From contig NZ_CANLXZ010000022.1 of NCBI RefSeq assembly GCF_947495285.1, forward strand, positions 1-51,987: a DNA stretch of 51,987 nt, given 5' to 3'. Positions 26,268 to 34,670 of the stretch are shown piece after piece. Position numbers and translations under genes: made by a program. The notes below the pieces were generated by a model. The model had not been told where the DNA came from. It ran no database searches and saw only the letters and a program-made list of their open reading frames with translations. Each line of letters begins with the position of its first letter. Position 1 is the first letter of the stretch. The stretch comes from an uncultured Nonlabens sp. Lineage in GTDB: Bacteria > Bacteroidota > Bacteroidia > Flavobacteriales > Flavobacteriaceae.

Positions 26268-26927
26268 GAGCGACTCTCCATTTAAATCGGTAGTTAGAAC
26301 GCTTGTCATGTAATCAAGAAATGTGCGTCCCTGATTAAATGAATCTAGAATTTGGGACATGAAATTTGGAGAGATAACCTCTTTATCTGTATAGCTTTTC
26401 ATAAAATAGAAGGCTTTAAACCTTATTAAATCAATGTCTGGGTGGTTTTTATCAAAATTTCTAGGCGCTGTCTTAAGTTGCTCTCCTTGTAACGATCCCC
26501 AACTAGATATAAAAGAAGGGCTGGATATAATACCTCGCATTTCTTGAGCATCTAATTCTAATTCTTTTCTTATTCTCAATAGATCTTCTTTCTCTGGCGC
26601 AAAAAAACCTATACCTATTAAATTTTCATTAGGTTTTATACGCATATAATAACTACCACGCCTGTTTTTTCCTGCTCTTAACCAGTTTGCACTGCGATGT
26701 GCTTTAAAAGGTGTTTTATCTTTAGAAAACCTCACGTCTCTATAGATCCTATAGTTTTTTACCTTTTCAATCGTATCATTTTTATTCAAGTCCACATATA
26801 TGGAAGTAGTAAAATCTTTAAAATTACTATCTAGTTTTTTAAAATAATCCTTGCGCTCCTCAAACCATGGCTTGTTATTATTTTGCGCTAGATCTTTTAA
26901 AAAATCTAATAATGCTGGATCTATCAT
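26262..26927 (-). CDS. DUF2461 family protein
   Basis: 221 residues matching DUF2461 (TIGR02453). The start LLDFLKDLAQNNNKPWFEERKDYF is the family signature, followed by YRIYRDVRFSKDKTPFKAH and the ARWL-like SANWLRAG, then GIGFFAPEKEDLLRIRKEL. No membrane segment is present. The biochemical function of the family is unknown. It overlaps the preceding convergent gene by six bases and carries no visible terminator of its own. Confidence 0.88.
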   Translation of the reverse strand: MIDPALLDFLKDLAQNNNKPWFEERKDYFKKLDSNFKDFTTSIYVDLNKNDTIEKVKNYRIYRDVRFSKDKTPFKAHRSANWLRAGKNRRGSYYMRIKPNENLIGIGFFAPEKEDLLRIRKELELDAQEMRGIISSPSFISSWGSLQGEQLKTAPRNFDKNHPDIDLIRFKAFYFMKSYTDKEVISPNFMSQILDSFNQGRTFLDYMTSVLTTDLNGESLL

Positions 26928-27234
26928 AATTAACAGAGACTTTATTTAAAAATGGCAAGTTATTGAATATTTAAATTGTAAAATATCTATTTAACACTTT
27001 GCGATAATAAAAAACACCATTCTTTTAAAAATTAAAATCCTAATAGATACTCTATTCAATCCATGAGTATATTTATAAAAAGGAGGCAATTGTTAATAAG
27101 TATGTTGTGTTACTAATTATATATAAAATATCTTTGTGGCTAGAAAATAGAGCTTAAATACATGTATTTATATCTATTTAAGTAATTCCTTTTATTACCA
27201 ACTGGAATTATCATGAAAAAATAACAATATCCAG
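26928..27234. other. Divergent promoter region of dnaN and the DUF2461 gene
   Basis: About 300 AT-rich bases containing the candidate dnaN promoter at 27105-27136. Nothing else is recognisable. Confidence 0.5.
27105..27136 (+). promoter_or_regulatory. Promoter of dnaN
   Basis: TATCTTTG (27129-27136) is a full match to the Bacteroidota -7 box, with a TTG -33 core at 27105-27107, spacer 21. It predicts a 5' leader of about 90 bases before the dnaN start. Confidence 0.55.
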
Positions 27235-28350
27235 ATGAAATTTATAGTATCTAGTTCATATTTGCAAAAGCACCTTCAATTGTTGGGTGGAGTAATAAAT
27301 AACAATAATACCTTACCTATTCTCGATAACTTTCTATTAGAATTAACAGGTAGTGAGCTTAAGGTTTCTGCCAGCGATATGGAAACAACCATAGTAAGTA
27401 AATTAGAGGTAGAAAGTGAAGATGATGGTAGTATCGCTTTACCTGCAAAATTACTCCTGGACACTTTAAAAACATTTCCAGAACAGCCATTAACTTTTCA
27501 TGCGGTAGGCACTATGATTACTGTAAGTCATGATAAAGGTAAATCTGAAATAGCATGCGCCGCTGCCGAAGAATTTCCTAAGGCTGTAACTATATCAGAA
27601 CCTAGTAGTACTACTATAATGGGTGATACACTAGCTACTGCGGTTAACAAAACTATATTTGCAGCTGGTAATGATGATTTAAGACCTGTTATGAGTGGTG
27701 TATTCTTTCAGTTTACCACTGATTCACTAACATTTGTAGCTACAGACGCACATAAACTTGTACGTTATAGAAGAGATGACATTGCTGCTAGTGAAACTGC
27801 AGAATTTATTATGCCTAAAAAACCTCTTAACCTTCTTAAAGCCATGCTACAAGGAAGCGAGTCTGAGGTATTAGTAGAATACAATGATAGTAATGCACAA
27901 TTCAGTTTTGATGGGACAACTATTATCTGTCGTCTTATTGATGGTAAGTACCCTAATTATGAAGCGGTAATACCTAAAGAGAATCCTAATAAACTTACTA
28001 TTTCTAGAACGCAGCTGCTCAATTCTGTAAGACGTGTTAGTATATTCTCTAACAAAACAACTCACCAGATACGACTTAAAATGGCTGGTGCAGAACTTAA
28101 TATTAGTGCTGAAGATCTAGATTATAGCAATAAAGCAGATGAGCGCCTAACTTGTGACTATCAAGGAGATGATATGCAAATAGGTTTTAATAGTAGATTT
28201 TTAATAGAAATGCTTAATAATCTAACATGCAACGATGTATCTCTGGAAATGTCGTTACCTAACCGTGCTGGTATTTTAACACCTGTAGATGGACTAGACG
28301 AGGGTGAGAATGTCACTATGCTTGTAATGCCAGTTATGCTTAATCAGTAA
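27235..28350 (+). CDS. dnaN: DNA polymerase III beta sliding clamp
   Basis: 371 residues, the expected length. All three clamp domains are recognisable: domain 1 begins MKFIVSSSYLQKHLQLLGGVINNNNTLPIL, domain 2 has VMSGVFFQF and ATDAHKLVRY, and domain 3 carries DGKYPNYEAVIP and the C-terminal MLVMPVMLNQ, matching the hallmark PM(R/V)L tail of the partner-binding pocket. It forms the ring that tethers replicative polymerase to DNA. It is monocistronic, with its own promoter and a strong terminator. Confidence 0.97.
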   Translation: MKFIVSSSYLQKHLQLLGGVINNNNTLPILDNFLLELTGSELKVSASDMETTIVSKLEVESEDDGSIALPAKLLLDTLKTFPEQPLTFHAVGTMITVSHDKGKSEIACAAAEEFPKAVTISEPSSTTIMGDTLATAVNKTIFAAGNDDLRPVMSGVFFQFTTDSLTFVATDAHKLVRYRRDDIAASETAEFIMPKKPLNLLKAMLQGSESEVLVEYNDSNAQFSFDGTTIICRLIDGKYPNYEAVIPKENPNKLTISRTQLLNSVRRVSIFSNKTTHQIRLKMAGAELNISAEDLDYSNKADERLTCDYQGDDMQIGFNSRFLIEMLNNLTCNDVSLEMSLPNRAGILTPVDGLDEGENVTMLVMPVMLNQ

Positions 28351-28369
28351 ACTGAGATAATATAAATAT

Positions 28370-28400
28370 AAAAAAAGCTCGCAGTTTGCGAGCTTTTTTT
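28370..28400. terminator. Bidirectional terminator between dnaN and the DJ-1/PfpI gene
   Basis: A 14-bp stem (28370-28383 with 28387-28400), three-base loop, A run on one side and T run on the other, so it can terminate on both strands. Confidence 0.9.
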
Positions 28401-28420
28401 ATTTTCAATAGTGTTTTTAA

Positions 28421-28969
28421 TTATGCGTGTTGTAATTCATGTTTTCCTTCTCGTATTTCTTCTATAATTTTTGCATTAAATGCATCTAGATCTTCTGGTG
28501 TTCTACTAGTGGTAAAACCTTCATCTACTACCACTTCTTGGTCTACCCAATTACCTCCAGCATTTTCTACATCTCTTTGTAAAGAAGGATAGGATGTTAA
28601 TTTACGACCATTAAGAACGTCTGCATCTATTAATGGTTGTACACCATGACATATAGCACTTACTGGCTTCTTTTGCTCAAAAAATGATTTAATAAATTCA
28701 ATAGAATTTGTATCCTGTCGCAATTGATCAGGGTTTAAAACACCTCCAGGTAGCATAAGTGAATGATAATCACTGGCATTTGCCTTACTCACATGTATAT
28801 CTACTTTATAAGAGTCGGACCAGTTATCTTTATCCCAGGCTTTTATAGATTCATGTTTAGGACTAATAATATCTACATCTACTCCAGCATCTTCTAGAGC
28901 TTTTTTAGGACTAGTTAACTCTATTTCTTCAAATCCGTCTGTGGCCAAAATTGCTACTCTCTTTTTCAT
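28421..28969 (-). CDS. DJ-1/PfpI family protein (type 1 glutamine amidotransferase-like)
   Basis: 182 residues of the PfpI/YhbO-type DJ-1 superfamily. The start RVAILATDGFEEIEL contains the catalytic-site acid (E14 or E15). The nucleophile elbow AICHG has C107 followed by H108. LMLPGGVLNPDQLR and the ending TSRTPEDLDAF are typical of the PfpI branch. Members act as stress-linked deglycase/hydratase or protease-like enzymes, and the precise activity is debated. ATG at 28969 is preferred to 29002 because it gives the family-typical start. It converges with dnaN. Confidence 0.92.
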   Translation of the reverse strand: MKKRVAILATDGFEEIELTSPKKALEDAGVDVDIISPKHESIKAWDKDNWSDSYKVDIHVSKANASDYHSLMLPGGVLNPDQLRQDTNSIEFIKSFFEQKKPVSAICHGVQPLIDADVLNGRKLTSYPSLQRDVENAGGNWVDQEVVVDEGFTTSRTPEDLDAFNAKIIEEIREGKHELQHA

Positions 28970-29035
28970 ATCTATATATTTGTTTAAATTATTATAGCAC
29001 AAAGATGAGAAGATAGAAGTCCCTTAAATAACAAA

Positions 29036-29062
29036 AGCCTGCTAAGATATTCTTAGCAAGCT
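29036..29062 (-). terminator. Terminator of the Lrp-DinB unit
   Basis: A 12-bp stem (29036-29047 with 29051-29062, one G-T pair), loop of three, followed on the minus strand by TTTTGTTATTT. It lies about 25 bases downstream of the DinB-like stop codon. Confidence 0.7.
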
Positions 29063-29088
29063 CTTAAATATAAGATGTTTTTCTTAAT

Positions 29089-29610
29089 TTAACTTAAATA
29101 ACGGTCTCTTATAACATTCTCGTGATGCAGGTTGTGTCCAGCAATTAAAAAAGGGATCACTCTAGCGGTCATTATATTTCCACTAGCATTTCCTTTGAAT
29201 AAGAGAGAATTTTCAGTTACGTTTTCAAATAAAGCTATAGTTGCATTTCTAGTACTCTCTATAGATTTTAAAAGTTCTGCTTTCGCGAAAGCGTAATCTC
29301 CTAAACTATCAACAAAGACATCTTGATCAAAACCAGATAAAGGTGTATCATCGCCTCTAAGAAAACGTAAAGCACGATATGCAAAGACGCGTTCTGTATC
29401 AATATTATGCTGGATTACTTGTCCTATAGACCATTTACCAGATTCATAACGATAGTCCAGAGGTTTATCAATAGTATTTATAAAATCTAGTGTTTTATTA
29501 AGAGACTGTTGTAATACGTTTTCTATACTACTATCCTTATCGATAAGATTCAAGTAACTATGAAAATACGTAGTGTACTCGTCGGGCTTTATATCTTTTA
29601 AATATACCAT
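29089..29610 (-). CDS. DinB superfamily protein
   Basis: 173 residues of the DinB/YfiT-like four-helix fold. The likely metal-binding histidines are in IQHNID (helix 2) and GHNLHHENV (helix 4), the usual three-His arrangement. SGKWSIGQVIQH is the family entry motif. Related proteins are thiol-dependent transferases or of unknown function. The start codon overlaps the Lrp stop (TAATG), so the two genes are translationally coupled. Residues reading AFAKAE in the middle are encoded by a near-exact copy of the dispersed palindrome, which may be an inserted segment in a loop. Confidence 0.85.
   Translation of the reverse strand: MVYLKDIKPDEYTTYFHSYLNLIDKDSSIENVLQQSLNKTLDFINTIDKPLDYRYESGKWSIGQVIQHNIDTERVFAYRALRFLRGDDTPLSGFDQDVFVDSLGDYAFAKAELLKSIESTRNATIALFENVTENSLLFKGNASGNIMTARVIPFLIAGHNLHHENVIRDRYLS
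29278..29293. repeat. Dispersed palindrome, one mismatch
   Basis: TGCTTTCGCGAAAGCG, one mismatch, inside the DinB-like gene. On the minus strand it encodes AFAKAE. Confidence 0.85.
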
Positions 29611-30083
29611 TATAGGTCTTGAAATACTTTGTGCAACAACCTTTTTTTATCATTTATACTTTCTTCTAGACTAATCATGGTCTCTGTACGACTCACTCCA
29701 TCTATATCATCTAGCATGAAGATAATTCTCTTTGCATGCATCGTGTCTTTAGCACGTATTTTACAAAAAATATTAAATTTACCAGTTGTTATATGTGCTA
29801 CGGTAACAAATGGAATTTCTTTAATTCTACTTAATACAAACTGTGTTGCACTAGTTTTTTCTAAAAACACCCCTATATAAGCGATAAAAGTATAACCTAA
29901 CTGGTGGTAGTCTACTGTAAGTGAAGATCCATGGATGATACCAGACTCTTCCATTTTCTTTACTCTAACATGCACAGTTCCTGCACTTATGCTCAATCTT
30001 TTTGCTATATCTGTAAATGGAGTTCTCGTATTTTCTATAAGCACATCTAAAATTTGCTTATCTATATCATCAATCTTTGCCAT
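29610..30083 (-). CDS. Lrp/AsnC family transcriptional regulator
   Basis: 157 residues. The N-terminal winged HTH (about 1-60: IDKQILDVLIENTRTPFTDIAKRLSISAGTVHVRVKKMEESGII) is followed by the RAM/AsnC_trans_reg ligand domain (about 70-150: FIAYIGVFLEKTS through MISLEES). Proteins of this kind form octamers and sense amino acids. ATG at 30083 gives the usual N-terminus MAKIDDIDKQIL; an upstream in-frame ATG at 30113 is rejected. The gene is coupled to the DinB-like gene by a TAATG overlap. Confidence 0.93.
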   Translation of the reverse strand: MAKIDDIDKQILDVLIENTRTPFTDIAKRLSISAGTVHVRVKKMEESGIIHGSSLTVDYHQLGYTFIAYIGVFLEKTSATQFVLSRIKEIPFVTVAHITTGKFNIFCKIRAKDTMHAKRIIFMLDDIDGVSRTETMISLEESINDKKRLLHKVFQDL

Positions 30084-30166
30084 AATAAGTATTTTACTAA
30101 CAATTTTATGCAAAATAAAGACAAAAGCTGATAATAAACTAACAAAATTTAGGATTTCAAAAATGA

Positions 30167-31252
30167 TTAATAAAATATTCCAATATCTAAGGATTTAGAC
30201 CTTATTTCAAGATTTTCTTCTAGGATTAAGTCGTTATTATAGTCTAGAAAATCATTTAAGTCTATTTCTCTATGACCGTATAAAACATCTTCTCTATTTA
30301 TACCTATGAGTACAGGTACAAAATAAAGAACACCTTCCTTAACCTGCTCATGATACTGCACTCCTAGTGTCTTTAAACCAGATATTGATTGATAATTTTT
30401 AATTAAAATGTCTACATAGGATTTATTCATGCGTGGTATGGAGTTATAGACATCTAGTATGTCATACTTATCTATAACAGCACCCTTTTTAATGGTGTTT
30501 ATAGCGATTTTTAAAGACTCATACATAAGATCTGTTACTCTATCTCTAGAATAATCATCTCCAGAATGACCGGCTTCAAATAAAACCGTAGGCACGTGCT
30601 TACTGGTCATATAATCACCTACACAATTTATATTAAAATCATCACTGTACCTACCTATGACGCCATTAACCTTATTTTTAAGTTGGCCATGAATAGCATT
30701 TATGACCTGCATAGACTTTAATCTCGCCTGAGAAATCGTTTTTTCTAGATCTCCGGCAGGGGCCAAGAATGAAATTTGAGCTGGCTGGTCTCCGTCTAAA
30801 GACCCAAATATGGATCTCTGGCCATGAAGATTAAGACAGTAATCTGGATTAAAATGGTCAAAAACAGATCTTAAAATACGACTTTCTGGCTGGGTTAAAT
30901 CGATTGCATCTCGATTAAGATCTACGTTATTAGCATTTAAGCGAGTCCAATTTTCAGTACCGTCAGGGTTTAAAACGGGAATTATATATAATGATATATT
31001 TCTAAGTAAACTATCTAGATCATCACTTTTAATGAATTTAAAAAGCGCTCTTGTAGTGCTAGATTCATTACCGTGCATTTGGGACCATATTAAAATTTTA
31101 ATCTTTCCAGTACCTAATTTAATACCATATATAGAACGATCCTTAACCGATTTACCTATCTCTATATCTGACAAGCTTTTTTGCCCCATAGTCTTTAATA
31201 TCGCTTTTAAAGCATCTTCAAACTGTTGGTAAGAGAAATATCTAGATAACAT
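30167..31252 (-). CDS. M14 zinc carboxypeptidase family protein
   Basis: 361 residues of the M14 metallocarboxypeptidase family. Zinc ligands are probably H60 and E63 in QMHGNE, and H143 in NLHGQ. IPVLNPDGTE and NANNVDLNRDA are the substrate-binding blocks, and FEAGHSGDDYSRD carries the candidate catalytic glutamate. No signal peptide is seen, so it is probably cytoplasmic. ATG at 31252 is preferred over 31306 because the longer start runs into the operator region and adds a non-family extension. Its 5' region faces an array of GTTTAC-N4-GTAAAC dyads, pointing to control by the XRE regulator on the other side. Confidence 0.85.
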   Translation of the reverse strand: MLSRYFSYQQFEDALKAILKTMGQKSLSDIEIGKSVKDRSIYGIKLGTGKIKILIWSQMHGNESSTTRALFKFIKSDDLDSLLRNISLYIIPVLNPDGTENWTRLNANNVDLNRDAIDLTQPESRILRSVFDHFNPDYCLNLHGQRSIFGSLDGDQPAQISFLAPAGDLEKTISQARLKSMQVINAIHGQLKNKVNGVIGRYSDDFNINCVGDYMTSKHVPTVLFEAGHSGDDYSRDRVTDLMYESLKIAINTIKKGAVIDKYDILDVYNSIPRMNKSYVDILIKNYQSISGLKTLGVQYHEQVKEGVLYFVPVLIGINREDVLYGHREIDLNDFLDYNNDLILEENLEIRSKSLDIGIFY

Positions 31253-31298
31253 AAATGATAATAGGTTTTTAAAATTTAAAAAAGATTGATAAGTATGA

Positions 31299-31396
31299 TA
31301 TAACAAATGTAAACTCTATAATGTTTCCAAATGTAAACATCAGCTTTGTCACAAATGTAAACAGAGAGAATTACAAGTTCGTTTCCAAATGTAAAC
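31299..31396 (-). promoter_or_regulatory. Four repeated CAAATGTAAAC operator/promoter units
   Basis: CAAATGTAAAC occurs at 31304-31314, 31328-31338, 31352-31362 and 31386-31396 (spacings 24, 24 and 34). On the minus strand each reads GTTTACATTTG and so contains TACATTTG, a match to TAnnTTTG. Copies two and four are halves of GTTTCC-AAAT-GTAAAC dyads at 31323-31338 and 31381-31396. They lie directly upstream of the M14 peptidase gene. Confidence 0.6.
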
Positions 31397-31570
31397 ACAC
31401 TGATTATTGATTTATAAAGGAATAGATGTTTTTTAATGTTTTGGATAAATACAGACTTTTTAACAAAGTATAACACATTCTATTTCAATATTATGACTAT
31501 TTTTAAGTAATGTAATACTTTAACTAATCTAATCGATTAAAATAAAGGAATTGTGCTAATATTTCTAAAT

Positions 31571-31622
31571 GTTTACAAAAGTAAACACAGATGTAAACAT
31601 GATTTTGTTTACTTTTGTAACC
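31571..31622 (+). promoter_or_regulatory. Operator dyads and -7 box of the XRE regulator
   Basis: GTTTAC-AAAA-GTAAAC (31571-31586) is a perfect dyad. A half site GTAAAC lies at 31593-31598 and an imperfect dyad GTTTAC-TTTT-GTAACC at 31607-31622. The last contains TACTTTTG (31610-31617), a -7 match ending six bases before the ATG, so the site overlaps its own promoter, as in autorepression. Confidence 0.6.
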
Positions 31623-31623
31623 T

Positions 31624-32079
31624 ATGGTGGATTCAGCAGATTTTTCAAAAAGGTTACAAATAATAATGGATAGAAACGATTTAAACGCTTCATCCTTTGC
31701 AGAACGTATTAATGTAGGACGTAGTTCTATCTCTCACATACTGTCTGGTCGTAACAAACCTAGTCTTGATTTTGTAGTAAGTACAGTTAATGAGTTTCCA
31801 GAAGTTGATCTATACTGGTTAATTAATGGTAAGGGTACTTATCCTAAATCTAACCAGGTACCTGTGTCTGCAGCTGCTAGTAAAAGCCCAACTGCACCAC
31901 CTTTACAAAGAGAAGCCAACACTACAAAAATAGAATCTGCACCTGTAGAGGTTAATGACCTGTTCTCTACTTCTCCTAATGAAACAAGCTCTGTACCTGT
32001 TAAACAAAATAAAGGGAAAAATGTACAAAAAGTTATTTTACTCTATGACGACGGAAGTTTTGAGTATTTTATACCTTAA
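31624..32079 (+). CDS. XRE-family helix-turn-helix regulator
   Basis: 151 residues. The N-terminal HTH_3 domain (about 5-65) reads FSKRLQIIMDRNDLNASSFAERINVGRSSISHILSGRNKPSLDFV, followed by the Bacteroidota-type VDLYWLINGKGTYP. Residues about 75-130 are a low-complexity linker rich in Pro, Ser and Ala, and the end is VQKVILLYDDGSFEYF. It is probably a DNA-binding repressor of its own gene and of the divergent M14 peptidase, given the operator dyads between them. The start codon follows a -7 box by six bases, suggesting a leaderless message. Confidence 0.9.
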   Translation: MVDSADFSKRLQIIMDRNDLNASSFAERINVGRSSISHILSGRNKPSLDFVVSTVNEFPEVDLYWLINGKGTYPKSNQVPVSAAASKSPTAPPLQREANTTKIESAPVEVNDLFSTSPNETSSVPVKQNKGKNVQKVILLYDDGSFEYFIP

Positions 32080-32118
32080 CTCAACTTTCAAGAATTAACT
32101 TTGTGAAAAATTATAAGT

Positions 32119-32490
32119 ATGAAGTTTGCACCTCTATTTTTAGTATTGCTTTTTTCTTTAACCAGCTGTTATGAAAACACGAGAGACTGTACAGATTTTC
32201 AAATAGGTACTTTTATATGGGAACAAGAAAGCGGTGGTAAATTATTAAAAACAGAATTTACTAGAACAAAAGATTTACAAATTGAGAGATTTGAAAATAA
32301 AATAGACACATCGAGAATAGAATGGATTAACGATTGTGAGTGGAGAGTTATCCCCATAAATCCTAAAACAAATGCAGAAAGCCGTGCATACCTGTTTAAA
32401 ATATTAACTACTAATAAAAATTCATATACATTTGAATTTAAGCAGTCTGGTCGCGACCAGATTTATAAAGGTACTGCCATTAAACAATAA
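32119..32490 (+). CDS. Small lipoprotein, unknown function
   Basis: 123 residues. A short leader ends in a lipobox (SLTSC, cysteine at residue 17), so the protein is lipid-anchored after export. The mature part (CTDFQIGTFIWEQES, WINDCEWRVIPINP) is beta-rich with two further cysteines. No named family is recognised. TAACTTTG at 32096-32103 is a possible -7 box. It lies 12 bases before the TerC gene in the same direction and is likely co-transcribed with it. Confidence 0.75.
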   Translation: MKFAPLFLVLLFSLTSCYENTRDCTDFQIGTFIWEQESGGKLLKTEFTRTKDLQIERFENKIDTSRIEWINDCEWRVIPINPKTNAESRAYLFKILTTNKNSYTFEFKQSGRDQIYKGTAIKQ

Positions 32491-32502
32491 ACAATCTATA
32501 CC

Positions 32503-33318
32503 ATGTTAGAAAATATTTTCACCCTACTTATGTTAATCCTATTGCAGGCTGTTTTAGGATTTGATAATCTTTTATATATATCATTAGAATCTAAGAAAGC
32601 TCCTCAAGCAGACCAAAAAAAAGTACGTAAAATAGGTATTCTTATCGCTATAGTTTTAAGAATTGTTTTACTCTTTATATTAGTTTCTATTATTGACTTC
32701 TTTCAGGATCCATTCTCATTCTTATCAGGCGGCATATCAGACATAGTGCACTTTGCATTTAACGGTCATAGTCTTATCGTTCTTGCTGGTGGTGGTTTTA
32801 TAATTTATACGGCGATTAAAGAAATATGGCACATGATCTCCTTACCTGATTTATCTAAAGGTGAAAATCTAGATGGCAAATCAAAAAAAACATCAAATGC
32901 TGTAATTACTAGTATCGTTATTATGAATCTAGTTTTTTCTTTTGACTCTATTCTAGCCGCAATAGGACTGACTAGTGATATCGAAAACTCTATAACAGCA
33001 TTTGTTATTATGGCTATAGCAATAGTATGTAGTGGGCTATTAATGTTATTCTTAGCTGATAGAATTTCTTCCTTTTTAAACAAAAATAGAATGTATGAAG
33101 TACTAGGGTTATTTATACTCTTTATAGTAGGTATCATGCTAGTTACTGAAGGTGGTCATCTCGCGCATTTAGAATTCTTTGGAAATGAAATAGTGCCTAT
33201 GAGTAATACAACCTTCTACTTTGTAATCGTTGTACTAGTTATCGTAGATATCGTGCAAGGACGTTATCAAAAAAACTTGATCGCAAAAAATGTAGCTGAA
33301 AATAAAAAAACTTTATAA
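32503..33318 (+). CDS. TerC family integral membrane protein
   Basis: 271 residues with about seven to eight membrane segments. The two family signatures are present: GFDNLLYISLES at the end of the first helix, and VFSFDSILAAIGLT in the middle, whose aspartates resemble the metal-site residues of TerC/Alx proteins. Family members are linked to manganese efflux and tellurite resistance. There is no sign of a yybP-ykoY-type riboswitch upstream. It is the second gene of a pair with a small lipoprotein, and a terminator follows. Confidence 0.88.
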   Translation: MLENIFTLLMLILLQAVLGFDNLLYISLESKKAPQADQKKVRKIGILIAIVLRIVLLFILVSIIDFFQDPFSFLSGGISDIVHFAFNGHSLIVLAGGGFIIYTAIKEIWHMISLPDLSKGENLDGKSKKTSNAVITSIVIMNLVFSFDSILAAIGLTSDIENSITAFVIMAIAIVCSGLLMLFLADRISSFLNKNRMYEVLGLFILFIVGIMLVTEGGHLAHLEFFGNEIVPMSNTTFYFVIVVLVIVDIVQGRYQKNLIAKNVAENKKTL

Positions 33319-33334
33319 TTTCATTTTACAGAAC

Positions 33335-33371
33335 AATAAAAGCGTCAGTTAGCATATCTGACGCTTTTATT
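33335..33371. terminator. Terminator of the TerC gene
   Basis: A 14-bp stem (33335-33348 with 33358-33371) with a 9-base loop, T-rich on the plus strand. Confidence 0.85.
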
Positions 33372-34121
33372 ATTCTGTAAGATATCAATGGGTATGCATC
33401 TAATAAGAAATCCTTTGATCATACATTTTTCTAATAAATTTTAAAAAATACCAAATAGGGAACTGCTTCATGAAAACGAGGCTTTAATTCTAAATGTATT
33501 AGGTAAAAAGAATTTCTTGCTTATATGTTAGTTCTTCTCTTTTCTCGATACCAAAAATGATTATTTATCCTAATATCATTTTCTACAAAGCGTTTGCAAA
33601 AAAAAATATTCTATTCTTTGTTGGGAATAATTAGTATGGAACTTTAATATCAAAACAGATCATAAAACAAGGCGTCAAATTTTTAATCCTGAAGACCTGC
33701 TTCTACTAATTTTTTTAAAAAATTACAGTTGCTGCTCTTATGTGAAAATAACACCCAAATTATAATAAGTGATCCTTTTGCTACTTGTGCGATACTCACT
33801 TCTACCCCTTTATTCTGTTTATCTTATTCAACAGTTATCCTTATTGTGTTTCTATTTGATTTTATATAAAACTATGTTTATTTAAGATTTAGATTGCATA
33901 GGCTTTACTCAACCCATAAACAACATCTTAATAAATACCAGAACGTGATCTGTATTAAGGTAGGTCCCCATATGAGAGACTCAACCATTTAGAGCCAAAG
34001 TGTCGGTAGTTATCTAATAAATTAGAAATTTAATCCGTTGATTAACATTTATGAAAAAACTAAAAAAAACACATGATAGCATTATTCCTACTTCTAAAAA
34101 TAGATGGTAGTACATTTAAAA
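33372..34121. other. 750-base gene-free AT-rich region
   Basis: This stretch lies between the converging TerC and mscL genes. All frames are broken by frequent stops. The only start-to-stop peptide noticed is a 19-codon frame at about 34051 (MKKLKKTHDS...), which is too short to support. No repeat or structured RNA is evident. Confidence 0.45.
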
Positions 34122-34559
34122 TTATTTTTTACTCAGTAATTGATTTTGCTCCTTCATTAACTCCTTTAAATCATTAAGTAATTCTATATCCTTAGGCGTT
34201 ACGACTTTCTTATTTTTAGGATCTTGGGCATTATTACGTAATCTATTCATTAATTTTATGACTATAAAAACCGTAAAACCTATTACTAGAAAATCTATGC
34301 TCACATTTATAAGTTCTCCGTAATTTATAGCTATTTCTTTAGCCCGATCTCCGGTTGCTCCTTCTATAGCTTTTCTTAATACATATTTTTTATCTTCATA
34401 ATTTACACCATCTGTTAGATAAGACAAAGGTGGTAAAAGCACTTTCTTGACAAGAGTTTGCACAACATTATTGAAGGCTGTCCCTACTATGATACCTACC
34501 GCCATATCTATCATGTTTCCCTTAACTGCAAATTCCTTGAATTCTTTTAATAACCCCAT
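34122..34559 (-). CDS. mscL: Large-conductance mechanosensitive channel
   Basis: 145 residues, normal for MscL. It begins GLLKEFKEFAVKGNMIDMAVGIIVGTAFNNVVQTLVKKVLLPP, the canonical first helix and pore-lining TM1. TM2 is about residues 80-102 (LINVSIDFLVIGFTVFIVIKLMN), followed by a charged cytoplasmic helix. It opens under membrane tension to release solutes on osmotic downshift. It is transcribed alone; a degenerate palindrome lies upstream. Confidence 0.95.
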   Translation of the reverse strand: MGLLKEFKEFAVKGNMIDMAVGIIVGTAFNNVVQTLVKKVLLPPLSYLTDGVNYEDKKYVLRKAIEGATGDRAKEIAINYGELINVSIDFLVIGFTVFIVIKLMNRLRNNAQDPKNKKVVTPKDIELLNDLKELMKEQNQLLSKK

Positions 34560-34591
34560 TAAATGTAAGTGATATAAATTATAAATTATCT

Positions 34592-34607
34592 CGCTTACGC
34601 GAAAGCG
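34592..34607. repeat. Dispersed palindrome, one mismatch
   Basis: CGCTTACGCGAAAGCG, intergenic between parC and mscL, one mismatch. Confidence 0.8.
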
Positions 34608-34670
34608 GTATTTAAATAAATAGAAGAGATAAATATAGAATTTATCAATTTTAAAAACTTTATAACCATA

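Noticed and set aside
31252..31306. Longer N-terminus for the M14 peptidase starting at 31306
   Set aside because: It would run into the first operator unit and add residues not typical of the family.
31299..31396. CRISPR-like array because of regular repeats
   Set aside because: Repeat units are only 11 bases with short AT-rich spacers, and they match promoter/operator dyads; no cas genes are present.
31276..31476. Minus-strand frame across the operator region upstream of the M14 peptidase
   Set aside because: It overlaps the repeated dyads and candidate promoters, and its hydrophobic, low-complexity translation is typical of AT-rich non-coding DNA.
34051..34110. 19-codon frame MKKLKKTHDS... 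upstream of mscL
   Set aside because: Short basic peptide in AT-rich DNA is expected by chance.
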